Positions 27,056 through 37,616 of a DNA stretch of 64,000 nt are shown here, one piece after another. This DNA is from Vibrio japonicus (lineage in GTDB: Bacteria; Pseudomonadota; Gammaproteobacteria; Enterobacterales; Vibrionaceae): positions 1,302,001 to 1,366,000 of the forward strand of contig NZ_CP102096.1 in assembly GCF_024582835.1 (NCBI RefSeq), in the 5' to 3' direction. Every line of letters begins with the position of its first letter. Position 1 is the stretch's first letter. The position numbers were made by a program, and so were the translations under genes. The notes beneath the pieces are model-generated. The model was not told the DNA's origin, ran no database searches, and saw only the letters and a list, made by a program, of their open reading frames with translations.

Positions 27056-27840
27056 TGTTCACGAAAGGGTTGGGTAAGCATTTTATCCAGCCTTTGCTCT
27101 TTTGTTTCACGAAATATAGGCAGACCGATAACCACCTTGTCGTGGCCAAGTTCGGGTTGGTCGATATACGTACCAAACGCTCTGTCCCAAATCGATAAGA
27201 AAAATCCGAAGTTTGAGTGCGTCTCGCGGGCAATAATCGAATGGTGTACGCGATGCATGTCGGGTGTCACTATCAAACGTCTTAGAAACGCATCGAACTT
27301 TAAAGGCAGTTTTGCATTGCTGTGATTAAACATCGCACTGGCATTTAAGATAATTTCAAAGACAACAATCGCGATGGGAGAAATGCCAAGGGCATAGACA
27401 ATCGCAACCTTAATCCCCATAGAGAGTAATATTTCGATCGGATGAAAGCGAGTCCCTGTGGTGACATCAATGTCCTGATCAGCATGGTGCATTCGGTGCA
27501 ATCGCCAGAGCCAAGGAATACGATGGAAAAGCACATGCTGCGCGTAGATGGCGCAATCTAACAACAGCACAGAGGCGATGAGCTCTACTGTAAAGGGGAG
27601 GTTGACTAAGTGAAAAAAACCTATGCCACTGTCGTTAGCTCGCATGGCTGCCTCAAACGCCATTATCGGCATCAGAAGGCTTAAACAGACGGAATTGAAT
27701 GCGATTAACCCAAGATTATTCAACCAGCGATAGGCCTTGCTTTGAGTTAAGGTCTTTCTGGGCGTTACCCACTCCCAAATGCCGCAGAGAATAAGCACGG
27801 ACAAAAAGAAACTAAAGCGAATGACATCTGGGTTTTGCAT
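27052..27840 (-). CDS. Sterol desaturase/fatty acid hydroxylase family membrane protein
   Basis: A 262-residue integral membrane di-iron oxygenase candidate. The histidine clusters of the superfamily are present: HVLFHRIP, HRMHHADQD and HRVHHS plus an H in MFNHSNAKL. Four or so hydrophobic segments surround them. It probably introduces a hydroxyl group or double bond into a lipid; the substrate cannot be told. It is a single gene convergent with the chemoreceptor. Confidence 0.85.
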   Translation of the reverse strand: MQNPDVIRFSFFLSVLILCGIWEWVTPRKTLTQSKAYRWLNNLGLIAFNSVCLSLLMPIMAFEAAMRANDSGIGFFHLVNLPFTVELIASVLLLDCAIYAQHVLFHRIPWLWRLHRMHHADQDIDVTTGTRFHPIEILLSMGIKVAIVYALGISPIAIVVFEIILNASAMFNHSNAKLPLKFDAFLRRLIVTPDMHRVHHSIIARETHSNFGFFLSIWDRAFGTYIDQPELGHDKVVIGLPIFRETKEQRLDKMLTQPFREQ

Positions 27841-27988
27841 GTTGTGTGTCCCAATATGGTCGTGGCGACGTAGTGCAACTTACCTCTAAGTCATTCACCC
27901 TAAAATCACCGAGTTAGATGAGCATTATGCTTGCAACTCTCAAGATCGAGAGTACACTTTGCACCCTTTCCATTATCAATGAATCACG

Positions 27989-28726
27989 ATGAGAGTCCAC
28001 GCTTTTCACCGCCTATACCAAGACAGACTGGAAAAGTCGACCAAACCTTTCAATGCACGTGGGTGTAAGGTACAGCGTTGCCAGTATTGCCAAGTTTCAG
28101 AGATGCACTGTATTTGTGAGTACCAGCCGAAAATCGATACGAATATCGCGGTGATGTTGTTGGTGTCAGAGAATGAGGTGTTTAAGCCAAGCAACACAGG
28201 CAGACTGATTCTCGATACTGTCCAAGAAGGGTATGTGTATCAGTGGAGTCGCACCGAGCCATCGAAAGAAATGCTTGAGCTGATCAATCACGAACACTAT
28301 CAGCCTATTGTGGTGTTCCCTGATGAGTATGTCGATGATTCGACACGATTGATCACCGGTAAAGCTCGTGATTACTGCGGACACAAAACGCCACTACTTA
28401 TCTTTTTAGATGGTAGCTGGAGAGAAGCGAGGCGTATCTTCCGAAAATCCCCTTACTTAGATTCATTACCTGTACTGTCCATCAAGCCCGATTCTATCTC
28501 TCAATACATGATGCGACGCTCTGACAACGAGCAGCACCTTGCGACGGCTGAAGTGGCATCGCTCGTGTTTGCAGAACTTGATGATCAGCAAGCAGCCAAT
28601 ACGCTGACACACTGGTTTGCAGTGTTTAAAGAAAGTTATTTGCTTAGCAAAAGCCGTGGAAAGGTGGATGAGCAACGCCCTTCGCTTAACCAATACATTG
28701 CGATGCAAAAAGAGAGATTGCTCTAA
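27989..28726 (+). CDS. tapT: DTW-domain protein, tRNA-uridine aminocarboxypropyltransferase (TapT/YfiP-like)
   Basis: A 245-residue enzyme of the DTW family, which adds the 3-amino-3-carboxypropyl group to uridine 47 of tRNAs. The N-terminal zinc knuckle is visible as RCQYCQVSEMHCIC (residues 31-44), and the family motif as LDGSWREARRIF (DGSW in place of DTW) near residue 140. SAM-binding surroundings (NTGRLILDTV, FPDE) fit. Gene symbol is by analogy with E. coli YfiP; Vibrio can carry a second DTW gene, so orthology is not certain. Confidence 0.85.
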   Translation: MRVHAFHRLYQDRLEKSTKPFNARGCKVQRCQYCQVSEMHCICEYQPKIDTNIAVMLLVSENEVFKPSNTGRLILDTVQEGYVYQWSRTEPSKEMLELINHEHYQPIVVFPDEYVDDSTRLITGKARDYCGHKTPLLIFLDGSWREARRIFRKSPYLDSLPVLSIKPDSISQYMMRRSDNEQHLATAEVASLVFAELDDQQAANTLTHWFAVFKESYLLSKSRGKVDEQRPSLNQYIAMQKERLL

Positions 28727-28878
28727 AGTCCAGCAAATTGCGGATTAGGGAATAAGCATTTAGATAATTCACGAGACTAAATATGTCATCGGTCACGGAT
28801 TGTAGGCGTAGCTATATGGATAATGAGTCAGTTTTTTATTTTTTACTTTTTTGATTTGAATATTCTGGGAGAGAGTTG

Positions 28879-29787
28879 ATGTACTACGGTTTTGATGTAG
28901 GCGGTACCAAGATTGAATTTGGTGCATTTAACGAAAAACTAGAGCGTGTCGCAACCGAGCGCGTACCAACACCAACAGACGATTACCCATTGTTAGTCGA
29001 CACCATTGCTTGCTTAGTGGAGAAGTACGACAACGAATTCTCATGCGAAGGCAAAATTGGTCTAGGTCTGCCGGGAATGGAAGACGCTGATGATGCAACC
29101 GTGCTAACAGTCAATGTACCCGCTGCAAAAGGCAAGCCTCTACGCGCGGATCTTGAAGCAAAAATTGGCCGCAGTGTAAAAATTGAAAACGATGCGAACT
29201 GTTTTGCGCTTTCTGAAGCATGGGATGAAGAGTTAAAAGACGAGCCATCGGTAATGGGTCTGATTTTAGGTACGGGTTTTGGCGGCGGTTTGATTTACGA
29301 AGGCAAGGTTTTTTCTGGCCGTAACCACGTTGCTGGTGAGTTTGGTCATATGCGTTTGCCGCTGGACGCTTGGTTCCATTTAGGCGAAAACGCTCCACTG
29401 CTAGGTTGTGGCTGTGGTAAAAAAGGTTGCTTAGACAGTTACTTATCTGGTCGTGGTTTTGAGTTGATTTACGAACACTACTTTGGTGAGCATAAGAAAG
29501 CGATTGAGATCATCAAAGCTCACGCAGAAGGTGAAGAAAAAGCCGTGGAGCATGTTGAGCGTTTCATGGAACTACTGGCTATCTGTTTCGCAAATATCTT
29601 CACTGCTAACGATCCACATGTTGTTGCATTGGGTGGTGGACTTTCAAACTTTGAGTTGATTTACGAAGAAATGCCTAAGCGCGTACCAAAATATCTCCTT
29701 TCAGTGGCTAAGTGCCCGAAAATCATCAAAGCAAAACACGGTGACTCAGGTGGTGTTCGTGGTGCGGCTTTCTTAAATATTAAGTAA
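28879..29787 (+). CDS. nagK: N-acetyl-D-glucosamine kinase
   Basis: A 302-residue ROK-family sugar kinase that phosphorylates GlcNAc from cell-wall recycling or chitin. Seen: [15 protein letters not shown] (phosphate site), [16 protein letters not shown] (catalytic Asp), [21 protein letters not shown] and the zinc motif [17 protein letters not shown]. It matches E. coli NagK over its full length rather than other ROK kinases. ATG 28879 is chosen over the adjacent TTG because of homology and the GGGAGAGAG 6-14 nt upstream. Confidence 0.94.
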   Translation: MYYGFDVGGTKIEFGAFNEKLERVATERVPTPTDDYPLLVDTIACLVEKYDNEFSCEGKIGLGLPGMEDADDATVLTVNVPAAKGKPLRADLEAKIGRSVKIENDANCFALSEAWDEELKDEPSVMGLILGTGFGGGLIYEGKVFSGRNHVAGEFGHMRLPLDAWFHLGENAPLLGCGCGKKGCLDSYLSGRGFELIYEHYFGEHKKAIEIIKAHAEGEEKAVEHVERFMELLAICFANIFTANDPHVVALGGGLSNFELIYEEMPKRVPKYLLSVAKCPKIIKAKHGDSGGVRGAAFLNIK

Positions 29788-29802
29788 GCTTACCCCATAA
29801 AA

Positions 29803-29833
29803 AATAAGAGCTTGCCCTAGGCAAGCTCTTATT
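29803..29833. terminator. Bidirectional terminator between nagK and the GGDEF/EAL gene
   Basis: AATAAGAGCTTGCC pairs perfectly over 14 bp with GGCAAGCTCTTATT around a 3-nt loop, flanked by A-rich sequence on the left and TGTTT on the right, so it can serve both convergent genes. Confidence 0.88.
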
Positions 29834-29867
29834 GTTTCCGTTGTAGACGTTAACGCTGCATGAAACG

Positions 29868-32342
29868 TTATTGAAGTAGATTTATCGCTGTCTCAAATGG
29901 CGTTGGTTTACTGATGTAGTAGCCTTGGATAAAACGACAACCCATAGATTTGAGTAGTTGAAGTTGTTCCTCTGTCTCTACGCCTTCTGCAATAACATCT
30001 AGCCCCAGTTGATTAGCCAATAGCCCCACAGATTCTACCAGCACCGCATTGTTCTTATCGGTATCAATGTTTTTAATTAACGACCGGTCAATTTTCAGTA
30101 TGTCTACCGTATTTTTCATCAAATTAGAAAAAGACGCATAGCCTGTACCAAAGTCATCAAGTGCGAGTCGAAGCCCGTTCTGTCTTAGATGTTTTAGCAA
30201 TCGTTGAACTTCTGGCTTGTCTTCAAGAGGAATCGACTCTGTCACTTCGATGATAAAGTCATCGGTGCTCAATCCAGCTTCGTGTATGGTATTTAGGATC
30301 GATGAGTTATTAATCTCCTCATGATTGAGCTCTTCAATCGAGCGATTAATAGAGATCCTCATATTGGCGTGGCCAAGTTCTTTCAGCCTTTGCATATCGG
30401 TGCATGCAATATCTAATACCAGCTGGCCGAGATCACGGATATAACCCAATTCTTCGGCAATAGGGATAAACTCAAATGGAGAGATGACTTCGCCATTTTC
30501 TGTCCATCGCGCCAATGCTTCAAACTTAACGACTCTATTTTCTTGAATGTCGAAGATGGGTTGGTATTCAACGTGCAGTCTTTTTTCTGCGATGGCCATT
30601 TTTAGCAGAACGCCGAGTTTGTGCTTACGACTGATGCTTTGCTCCATCAAAGCGGAATACTTAATGGTGCTTGGTACAGGGCGCTTTTTTGCCTTATCAA
30701 GCGCATAGTAAGCCTGTGTGAGTGGGTGACATTCCGCAGCCGAGTACTCATGATTCGAATGCCCAATGTTGACAGAAAGTTTCAGTTTGCGTTGCTCTAT
30801 CGCAAACTCTGCCTCTAACACCGTGCGAATACGTTCTGTAATAATGTCGATTTGTTCGTAGTAAGATTCACCGAGCGTCAGCGCAAACTGATCCGCGCCA
30901 TAACGACAAATGTCAGAAGAACAAGACGAAAAGTGCTCTGTGAGGGTTTGCCCAACATGTCTTAGCACTTTATTCCCAAATGCTTCGCCATAGAGAGTAT
31001 TTATTGATGAAAAACGGCAAATGTCGATCAGAACAACCATTTGATCAACGCGTTCATCTAAATTACGGATAAATTTGGTTCGAGTCATCAGTCCAGTAAA
31101 GTCACGCTTATTTTTATAGCGAGCTAACTGGTTTTGAATCATCTTATGTGCGGTCATGTCTTCAAAAATGGCGATATAGTTTGTGACTTTCCCGTCTATA
31201 TCTTCAACCACGGATATTTGTAGCTTTTCTGGGTAAATCGCGCCAGATTTGGTTTTATTCCATATTTCACCCGACCAGCGGCCAGTGCTCTGGATACATT
31301 GCCACATCTTTTGGTAAAACTCCGCATCGTGAATGCCAGAACTGAAAATACGAGTGGATTGACCTTGTAACTCTTGTTCGTTATACCCTGTAATCTCTTC
31401 GACGCGGGCGTTCACTTTCATAATGTGGTTGTTCTGATCAGTTAACATGATGCCCCGATCAGAGAGCTGAATAATCTGATCCGCCACTGAACTGTTTAAC
31501 TGGAGTTTTGAAAGGTCGGTAATATTTTTGATGTTACCTTCTATCTTTTCCAGTTCACCGAAATCGTTAAAGCGCTTGGAATAACGCATCTCTAGTTGCA
31601 TGTTGGAATGACATTCTTTTTGTCGAACGATAAGTCGTGATACATCATCTTGGCACATCGTTTGAGAAATGAATTCCTGATATTGCGCATCACTTTTAAA
31701 AATATAGTCATTAAAGAAGTCTGAAAAACTGAGCTTTCTATCTGGCGAGATGTTGAACATGCGAGTCAGGTTGCTGGAATAGTAAAACAGGTTGTTTTTG
31801 ACATTCCATGCCCACGAGCAGGTATCCGTAATCTGCTCAGAATAATCAAATTGCTGGAGTAGTTTGTTATTCTCTTTGGTCAATCTTTCTCGTAGGACAG
31901 AATTACCTATTAACACGCCAATAGTGATAAGCCAGTTTGAATCAAATTGGCTTTCATCAATCGGAGAATCAAACAGTAGAGCCAGTACACCAACGATCTG
32001 GCCATTTTTTGCTTGTAGTGGTACTCCGATGTAGCCTTCTGCATCAAGGTGTTGCAGGACTATGTCTTTAGGGAAGGATTGTTGGACGTCAGAAGAATAC
32101 GAACACATGACTTCGTTGTTCATGACTTTTTCACAGGGGCTTCCTAACAGATCATAAGAGATGTTATCCAATCGCTTCCCTTGTGCTAAGTAAACAAGGG
32201 TGGTAGCGATATTTTTTTCTTGGTTATATTCCGCAACCAAACAGTGATCGGGAGCATACCTTGTATAGATTTCGTTTAAACATTGTAGGCTGAACTCCTC
32301 ACCATCCTGAGCGTTGAATATTTTCTGTATAAGGGCTTTCAT
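29868..32342 (-). CDS. GAF-PAS-GGDEF-EAL protein, probable c-di-GMP phosphodiesterase
   Basis: An 824-residue cytoplasmic signalling protein with no membrane segment. Domains in order: GAF-like (about 1-155), PAS regions (about 165-285 and 290-410, the latter with MLTDQNNHIMKVN and GYNEQELQG), GGDEF (about 420-560) and EAL (about 575-820). The GGDEF active-site motif is degenerate (GADQF near residue 480), so cyclase activity is unlikely. The EAL domain keeps its key parts: FEALARW, NRS, EVTES, DDFGTGYASF and EGVET, so c-di-GMP hydrolysis is likely. The GADQF site may instead bind GTP as a regulator. It is a single gene. Confidence 0.9.
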   Translation of the reverse strand: MKALIQKIFNAQDGEEFSLQCLNEIYTRYAPDHCLVAEYNQEKNIATTLVYLAQGKRLDNISYDLLGSPCEKVMNNEVMCSYSSDVQQSFPKDIVLQHLDAEGYIGVPLQAKNGQIVGVLALLFDSPIDESQFDSNWLITIGVLIGNSVLRERLTKENNKLLQQFDYSEQITDTCSWAWNVKNNLFYYSSNLTRMFNISPDRKLSFSDFFNDYIFKSDAQYQEFISQTMCQDDVSRLIVRQKECHSNMQLEMRYSKRFNDFGELEKIEGNIKNITDLSKLQLNSSVADQIIQLSDRGIMLTDQNNHIMKVNARVEEITGYNEQELQGQSTRIFSSGIHDAEFYQKMWQCIQSTGRWSGEIWNKTKSGAIYPEKLQISVVEDIDGKVTNYIAIFEDMTAHKMIQNQLARYKNKRDFTGLMTRTKFIRNLDERVDQMVVLIDICRFSSINTLYGEAFGNKVLRHVGQTLTEHFSSCSSDICRYGADQFALTLGESYYEQIDIITERIRTVLEAEFAIEQRKLKLSVNIGHSNHEYSAAECHPLTQAYYALDKAKKRPVPSTIKYSALMEQSISRKHKLGVLLKMAIAEKRLHVEYQPIFDIQENRVVKFEALARWTENGEVISPFEFIPIAEELGYIRDLGQLVLDIACTDMQRLKELGHANMRISINRSIEELNHEEINNSSILNTIHEAGLSTDDFIIEVTESIPLEDKPEVQRLLKHLRQNGLRLALDDFGTGYASFSNLMKNTVDILKIDRSLIKNIDTDKNNAVLVESVGLLANQLGLDVIAEGVETEEQLQLLKSMGCRFIQGYYISKPTPFETAINLLQ

Positions 32343-32603
32343 AAAAAGGCTTATATTCCGAATGTAATTGTTATATTTGTTTTTTGTTGTTGAGCTGGGC
32401 CTAAAATTAACAGCATTTTTTTTGCGTGTATATTGTTACAGTTGTATTAAACGCACAAAATTGTGAAAAAAGCGGTTACATGAGATTAAATATGAGACTA
32501 GGGAGTGTGACTGGCTGAGAATTAGCCAAGCATTGCAGTATAGAAGAATACGGTGTGAGACCCACGCTCTACATAATGGCTATGAGAGCGTGAAGTCGAC
32601 GTG

Positions 32604-32870
32604 TTAACGGTTCTTTTCACCAACGCCGCGGTTTTCTTTTTGTTTTAGCGTGAGCTTTTCAAAACCTAACTTTCTAAAATGGTTATCACGATAATTACGG
32701 ACAGCTTTGGTATCGGATACCGCTTCAATTTGCTGTTCCATTTTCAGGTAATTTGAAATATCGATCCCTTCTGCTTCAGCAACGGCTTCATGGATATTAC
32801 GGTGTTGTTCGTAAGAAAAAGTGAGTGTTTTGTCTTCACCTTTGTAGGTGTAAAGGATGGTGCGAGCCAT
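32604..32870 (-). CDS. DUF2960 family protein
   Basis: An 88-residue soluble protein beginning MARTILYTYKGEDKTLTFSY and containing EAVAEAEGIDISNYLKMEQQ and AVRNYRDNHFRKLGF, which I recognise as DUF2960, a small Vibrio/Shewanella family of unknown function. The ATG at 32870 is taken over in-frame ATGs at 32891 and 32882 because of the family start and a GAGAA 7-11 nt upstream. Confidence 0.75.
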   Translation of the reverse strand: MARTILYTYKGEDKTLTFSYEQHRNIHEAVAEAEGIDISNYLKMEQQIEAVSDTKAVRNYRDNHFRKLGFEKLTLKQKENRGVGEKNR

Positions 32871-32929
32871 AGTGTTTCTCATACAGTTCAAATAAAGAGG
32901 CCAGCGATGCTGGCCTCAAACTTCTAACC

Positions 32930-34711
32930 CTAGATTCTGCCTTGAAGTGGGATGATTGTCACGCTTTCACCTGACTTTACCGTATCTACCGCAGGGGAGA
33001 TTTCAATTAGGCAGTTGGCTTCACTCATAGAACGTAGAATGCCCGAACCTTGTTTACCTGTGGTTCGTACAGTGAGCTGCCCGTTTGTATCCAATTCGTA
33101 TATGCCGCGAGTAAATTCAGTTCGGCCTTGGCGGGAGCGAAGATTTTCGCAAGCCACAGCATTGACTTTAAGCGGTCGCCAGCCTTCTTCACCCTGCATT
33201 TGTCTTAGGGCTGGCTCAACGAAGTTAATGAATGACACCATGACAGCGACAGGGTTACCGGGCAAACCGAAGAACGGCTTACCATTAATTTGACCAAAGG
33301 CGAGTGGTCGACCTGGTCGCATATTGATACGCCAGAAGTCGATTTGGCCGAGCTTTTCTAAAGCGAGTTTGATGTAGTCCGCGTCGCCTACCGATACACC
33401 GCCAGAAGTCAGCACGACATCTGCTTGTTCAGAGGCATCTTGAAGCGCTTGGATCATCATCTCTTCATTGTCTTCTAGAATGCCAAAATCAAGAATGTCG
33501 CAACCTAGCTTTTCTAATAATCCAATAATGGTGAAACGGTTGGAGTCATAAATAGAGTTCACTTTTTGCGGTGTACCCGGTGCTTGAACTTCGTCACCAG
33601 TGGAAAAAACGGCCACTTTTAATTGTCGGAAGACAGAGCACTCATCAAATCCGAGTGAGGCTATCATGCCCATTTCAGCGGACGATAAGCGTTGCCCTTT
33701 ATTGAAAACACTACTTCCTATCGCTAAATCTTCGCCAGCTTGGCGAACGTTTTGACCCGGCTTGATATTTACGCCATTAAACGTGACCGTGTCACCGGTT
33801 GTTGTGGCTTGTTCGCGCATGACAACAGTATCGCCATGTTCCGGTGTCGGTGCGCCCGTCATGATCTTTACAGCTTCGCCGAGTTGTAGTGGGGAATCGT
33901 AAGCATGACCCGCCATGACTTCGGCAACCACTTTGTATGTCTCGCGTTGTAGATCATCGCTACGGATCGCGTATCCATCCATTGCGGAGTTTGTATATTG
34001 CGGAACGTTAACAGGTGAAACAACGTTATCAGACAGAACTCGACCATAAGCCGCTTCAACTGCACATTCCTCAGTTTCTTCTACCGTGCCGACCAAAGAC
34101 AAAATCTTTGCTACCCCTTGCTCTACAGACAGAAAAGCAGGAGATAGCGTATCACAGGAAGCGGTGTCCGTGCTGTTGCTTTGCTTTGCAGGCTTATGGG
34201 AAGCTGCGTAGTTCACCACAAACTGCGAAATCGACTCTAAATCGTTGATGTTCATTTGTGGTAAGTCGGTATCGGTAGCTTGGGCATCTGATGCGATGGC
34301 AATGATGTTACCGTCATTTGGGTATAGCCAAGGCTTTCCGACGATTTCTCTGTGCAGTTCAATTTTTGGAAAAGCGATGTTTTTGCAGCCCTCGACTAAG
34401 ATTATGTCCAGCTTAGAGGTGTCGAATCGACCCAGTAAATATTCAAATTCAGATTCTGAGTCAGGGGTTTCAGTCATCAGCGCAAAACGGTTGCGAGAAG
34501 AAATCAACATTTGCGAAGCCCCAGCTTTTCTTAACCGATAGCTATCTTTGCCTTCTTTATCGACATCAAAGTTGTGGTGGGCGTGCTTGAGCATACCGAT
34601 ACGCAGGCCCGCTTTCGTCAGCTTAGGCAGCAGCGCTTCCAGAAGGGTCGTTTTACCCGTGCCCGAGTACGCAGCAAAGCCGAGAATTGGAATAGGTAAT
34701 GAGTCATTCAT
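32930..34711 (-). CDS. moeA: MobB-MoeA fusion (molybdenum cofactor guanylation adaptor + molybdopterin molybdotransferase)
   Basis: A 593-residue fusion acting in molybdenum/tungsten cofactor synthesis. Residues 1-175 are MobB, a P-loop GTP-binding adaptor ([18 protein letters not shown], then [16 protein letters not shown]). Residues 190-593 are MoeA, which inserts the metal into molybdopterin: [58 protein letters not shown] and [14 protein letters not shown]. Most bacteria keep mobB and moeA separate. The start overlaps the mobA stop by 4 nt, so it is translated with mobA in the tup-mob operon. Confidence 0.93.
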   Translation of the reverse strand: MNDSLPIPILGFAAYSGTGKTTLLEALLPKLTKAGLRIGMLKHAHHNFDVDKEGKDSYRLRKAGASQMLISSRNRFALMTETPDSESEFEYLLGRFDTSKLDIILVEGCKNIAFPKIELHREIVGKPWLYPNDGNIIAIASDAQATDTDLPQMNINDLESISQFVVNYAASHKPAKQSNSTDTASCDTLSPAFLSVEQGVAKILSLVGTVEETEECAVEAAYGRVLSDNVVSPVNVPQYTNSAMDGYAIRSDDLQRETYKVVAEVMAGHAYDSPLQLGEAVKIMTGAPTPEHGDTVVMREQATTTGDTVTFNGVNIKPGQNVRQAGEDLAIGSSVFNKGQRLSSAEMGMIASLGFDECSVFRQLKVAVFSTGDEVQAPGTPQKVNSIYDSNRFTIIGLLEKLGCDILDFGILEDNEEMMIQALQDASEQADVVLTSGGVSVGDADYIKLALEKLGQIDFWRINMRPGRPLAFGQINGKPFFGLPGNPVAVMVSFINFVEPALRQMQGEEGWRPLKVNAVACENLRSRQGRTEFTRGIYELDTNGQLTVRTTGKQGSGILRSMSEANCLIEISPAVDTVKSGESVTIIPLQGRI

Positions 34712-35295
34712 GAGGTTAATGTTCCAAATTGTTCGAGTTCTTCTGGGGTATTCAAATTTAGAAAGCAGTCTGGAGAGTCACTGAAATCGACGTAGCGCAT
34801 GTTGCACTCGTTATAGAGAAGAATTATTTTTCTATCACCACGCTCAAGAAATGCCGTTAGTTTTGGAAGTACGCGCTTATGATACAGCGTAAAAACGGGC
34901 TGCTGGTGGTCTCCATCATGAGCAACCAAGATATCGGTGGTGTCATCTGCCGCGTCACAAAAGCGTTTTACGAGGTCGGTATTGATTTGTGGGCTGTCAC
35001 AGGGGACAAATCCAACCCAATCCGTTGGTGCATGGATAAGGCCAGCGTGTATGCCGCCCATTGGACCAGGATAGTTAGAAAATGAATCACTAAATACTTC
35101 GCCAAACTGCGCGTATGTTTCCTGATTTCGGTTGGCATTAATTAATACGTTTGGAGTTTGCGATGAAAGGCGTTCGATAACGTGTTGCACCAGCGGCTTG
35201 TTGTTTAACTCGATAAGGCCTTTGTCTTTGCCGCCCATACGGCTGGCTTGACCACCCGCTAAAATAACCCAACTAGTTTGCGTGGGAAGAAGCAT
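34708..35295 (-). CDS. mobA: MobA, molybdenum cofactor guanylyltransferase
   Basis: A 195-residue enzyme that attaches GMP to Mo/W-molybdopterin to make the bis-MGD cofactor used by formate dehydrogenase. Nucleotide-binding motif [19 protein letters not shown] lies near residues 12-30; [10 protein letters not shown] and FVPCDSPQI are also typical. The start overlaps the end of the ABC ATPase gene by 23 nt and its stop overlaps the next start by 4 nt, indicating tight translational coupling. Confidence 0.93.
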   Translation of the reverse strand: MLLPTQTSWVILAGGQASRMGGKDKGLIELNNKPLVQHVIERLSSQTPNVLINANRNQETYAQFGEVFSDSFSNYPGPMGGIHAGLIHAPTDWVGFVPCDSPQINTDLVKRFCDAADDTTDILVAHDGDHQQPVFTLYHKRVLPKLTAFLERGDRKIILLYNECNMRYVDFSDSPDCFLNLNTPEELEQFGTLTS

Positions 35296-35989
35296 AGTTG
35301 TTCTCTTGTTTATTATCTGTAATAACTTGCAACAGGGGAGACTCTACCAAAGTCGTGTCTTTTAACCACCATTGCTTACGGCATAGTTCCGTCAGTGCGT
35401 TTTTTTGATGGCTGGTAATCACGATACTTGACCCTCGCTTGAGCAAATCTTTTGCCATAAACACGATGCGGTCGATAGACTCTTGATCGAGAGAAGCGCT
35501 AGGTTCATCCATTAACAAAATCGACGGTTTGAGAATCCATGCTCGCGCCATCGCCACTCTTTGTTTTTCTCCCCCGGACAGCACTGAAATATGTTCATCT
35601 GCCAAAGTTTCTAAGCCTACCATCCGTAAAGCCGTAATAACTTGAGCTCGCTTATCTTTTGTCGATTCTTTTGAATAGCGGATACCATAAACCACGTTCT
35701 GATAAACTGTACCGTCAAAAAGGTAAGGAGACTGATGTAGATAGATGACGTCTTTGCGACCGGCACGACTGAATAGACGGCGAAACCAGCCATCATTGGT
35801 TGCGTCAACGAATCCAGTTGTTGGCTTGGATAAACCGGATAAAATCTTTAACAGCGTTGTTTTACCCACACCGTTATCGCCTTTGAGGTAAACGGCTTCG
35901 TTTGGCCCAATCGTTAATACAGGGATGTGAAAAAGCACGCGTTCTTTAAAGCGCATAGACAAGTTGTGTGCATTAATCTGAATGGTCAT
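35273..35989 (-). CDS. tupC: TupC-like ABC transporter ATPase (tungstate/oxyanion uptake)
   Basis: A 238-residue cytoplasmic ATPase. Walker A is [14 protein letters not shown] (residues 35-48), the signature [15 protein letters not shown], and Walker [13 protein letters not shown]. It energises the permease encoded immediately upstream (7 nt gap) and belongs with the TupA-like binding protein. Overlap with mobA ties uptake to cofactor assembly. Tungstate rather than molybdate is inferred from the binding protein. Confidence 0.88.
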   Translation of the reverse strand: MTIQINAHNLSMRFKERVLFHIPVLTIGPNEAVYLKGDNGVGKTTLLKILSGLSKPTTGFVDATNDGWFRRLFSRAGRKDVIYLHQSPYLFDGTVYQNVVYGIRYSKESTKDKRAQVITALRMVGLETLADEHISVLSGGEKQRVAMARAWILKPSILLMDEPSASLDQESIDRIVFMAKDLLKRGSSIVITSHQKNALTELCRKQWWLKDTTLVESPLLQVITDNKQENNYASSHAN

Positions 35990-35996
35990 ACCGCTC

Positions 35997-36695
35997 TTAT
36001 GTCCTCATGTAGCCTTTTCCACGCATGCTGGTAAGTAAGAAGTTGAGTAGTAGAGCTAATGACAGTAGCACAATCCCTAATGCAACACCTTGCGCAAAAG
36101 CACCTTTATGGCTTTCCATGGCGATCGCGGTTGGAATATTACGGGTGAGACCCATGATGTTTCCGCCAACCATCATAGAACAGCCAACTTCGGTGACAAT
36201 ACGAGAGAATGCCGCGATACTGGCGGCCATGAGTGGAAATCTCGCTTCCCAAATCATCGTGGTCGCTATACGTGGAATGGAAGCACCTAGCGTGATCGAA
36301 GTTTCAATCGCCCGACGATCACTCGATTGTAGTGCGCCATGCATCATCGAGACTAAAACCGGGAAACCAATCATCATTTGCCCTAGAATCATCGCTTTTT
36401 GCGTAAACAGCATCTCCCAATTTCCTAAAGGTCCTGCTCTGGAAAGCAACATATAGAGCAATAAACCAATCACAACCGTCGGTATTGCCTGAAGCGTGTT
36501 AACCAAAGAAAGTAGAAACCATTTACCACGAAAATCCGCATGGGCCAGTAAAAAGGAGAGAAAAATAGCGGGCAAAATGACGATGGAAATAGCCGTCACA
36601 GAAACGCTAAAGGAGACCGCAACGATCTCCCAAAGCTCTCTGTCAAAGCTCACCAATAAGGCGAGCGCATCGAGTGTTGTTTGCCAAAGGCTCAT
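35997..36695 (-). CDS. tupB: TupB-like ABC transporter permease
   Basis: A 232-residue inner-membrane permease with about five to six membrane segments (for example VVIGLLLYMLLS and VALGIVLLSLALLLNFLL). The ATPase-coupling EAA-type loop reads AIETSITLGASIPRIATTMIW. It resembles the tungstate (Tup) permeases more than ModB. It lies 6 nt after the binding-protein gene. Confidence 0.87.
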   Translation of the reverse strand: MSLWQTTLDALALLVSFDRELWEIVAVSFSVSVTAISIVILPAIFLSFLLAHADFRGKWFLLSLVNTLQAIPTVVIGLLLYMLLSRAGPLGNWEMLFTQKAMILGQMMIGFPVLVSMMHGALQSSDRRAIETSITLGASIPRIATTMIWEARFPLMAASIAAFSRIVTEVGCSMMVGGNIMGLTRNIPTAIAMESHKGAFAQGVALGIVLLSLALLLNFLLTSMRGKGYMRT

Positions 36696-36701
36696 AAATG
36701 G

Positions 36702-37520
36702 CTATTTCTTGTCTGCGTTTGCGACAAAAAGTTGTTGGCCATTGAGTTTGAAGTCATTGATAAGTTGCTGACCCTTATCGTTTACTAACCAATCACTGAA
36801 TACTTTTGCGCCTTTGTGATTGATCGCTGGGTAACGTTGAGGGTTAATTAAAATTACTTGGTATGGGTTAAATAAACTGTTATCGCCTTGGAATAAGACT
36901 TTAAGATCCAGTTTGTTGTTATAAGCCAACCACGTACCACGGTCAGTCATTGTGTAGCCTTGCATTTCATTTGCCATGTTCAGCGTTGGGCCCATACCTT
37001 GGCCGACGCTGCGGTAGCCACCGAAGTTAGGTTCGATTTGAGTTTGCGCCCAAATGCCTTTCTCTTTTTTATGTGTACCTGAGTCATCACCACGAGAAAT
37101 GAACGTCGCATTCATATTGGCAATTTTTTTAAATACGTCAGCAATTTCTTTAGAGTCAGCAATTTTCGCAGGATCGGCTTTCGGCCCAACGATCACGAAA
37201 TCGTTATACATCAGCTTACGCGGCTCCATGCCGTAGCCTTTTTCAACAAAGCTCGCTTCCGCTTTTGGAGCGTGCGTCATCACTAGGTCAACGTCGCCAT
37301 TTTCACCCATTTTAAGCGCTTTACCTGTACCTGTAGCGATAACATTGACTTTGTAACCGGTATCTTTTTCAAACTCAGGCAGTAGGTAATCGAGAAGGCC
37401 AGAGTGGTAAGTGCTCGTCGTCGTAGCCAAGCGAACTTGTGAATTGTCTTCCGCTGCGAATGCAGAATAACTGACTAAAGCCAAAGACGCTGTTGTAAGA
37501 GTAAAAGTGATTGCTTTCAT
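36702..37520 (-). CDS. tupA: TupA-like periplasmic tungstate-binding protein
   Basis: A 272-residue periplasmic binding protein. Residues 1-22 (MKAITFTLTTASLALVSYSA) are a signal peptide ending FAA. The mature start VRLATTTSTYHSGLLDYLLP has the TTTS motif typical of TupA oxyanion binding, and RGDDSGTHKKE, NMANEMQGYTMTDRGT and LFNPYQVILINP follow the TupA pattern. The ATG at 37520 is used because the signal peptide begins there; a 43-codon upstream extension runs through the promoter. A near-perfect sigma-54 promoter lies 97-113 bp upstream of the start. Molybdate cannot be ruled out as a ligand. Confidence 0.9.
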   Translation of the reverse strand: MKAITFTLTTASLALVSYSAFAAEDNSQVRLATTTSTYHSGLLDYLLPEFEKDTGYKVNVIATGTGKALKMGENGDVDLVMTHAPKAEASFVEKGYGMEPRKLMYNDFVIVGPKADPAKIADSKEIADVFKKIANMNATFISRGDDSGTHKKEKGIWAQTQIEPNFGGYRSVGQGMGPTLNMANEMQGYTMTDRGTWLAYNNKLDLKVLFQGDNSLFNPYQVILINPQRYPAINHKGAKVFSDWLVNDKGQQLINDFKLNGQQLFVANADKK

Positions 37521-37616
37521 ATAATTATTGTTCCATTTATGAGGTAATTGCTCAGTGATGTCGATTCCAAATACTCCGACATTCAGGTCCGTTTTTATAA
37601 ACGCACGAGCATATAT

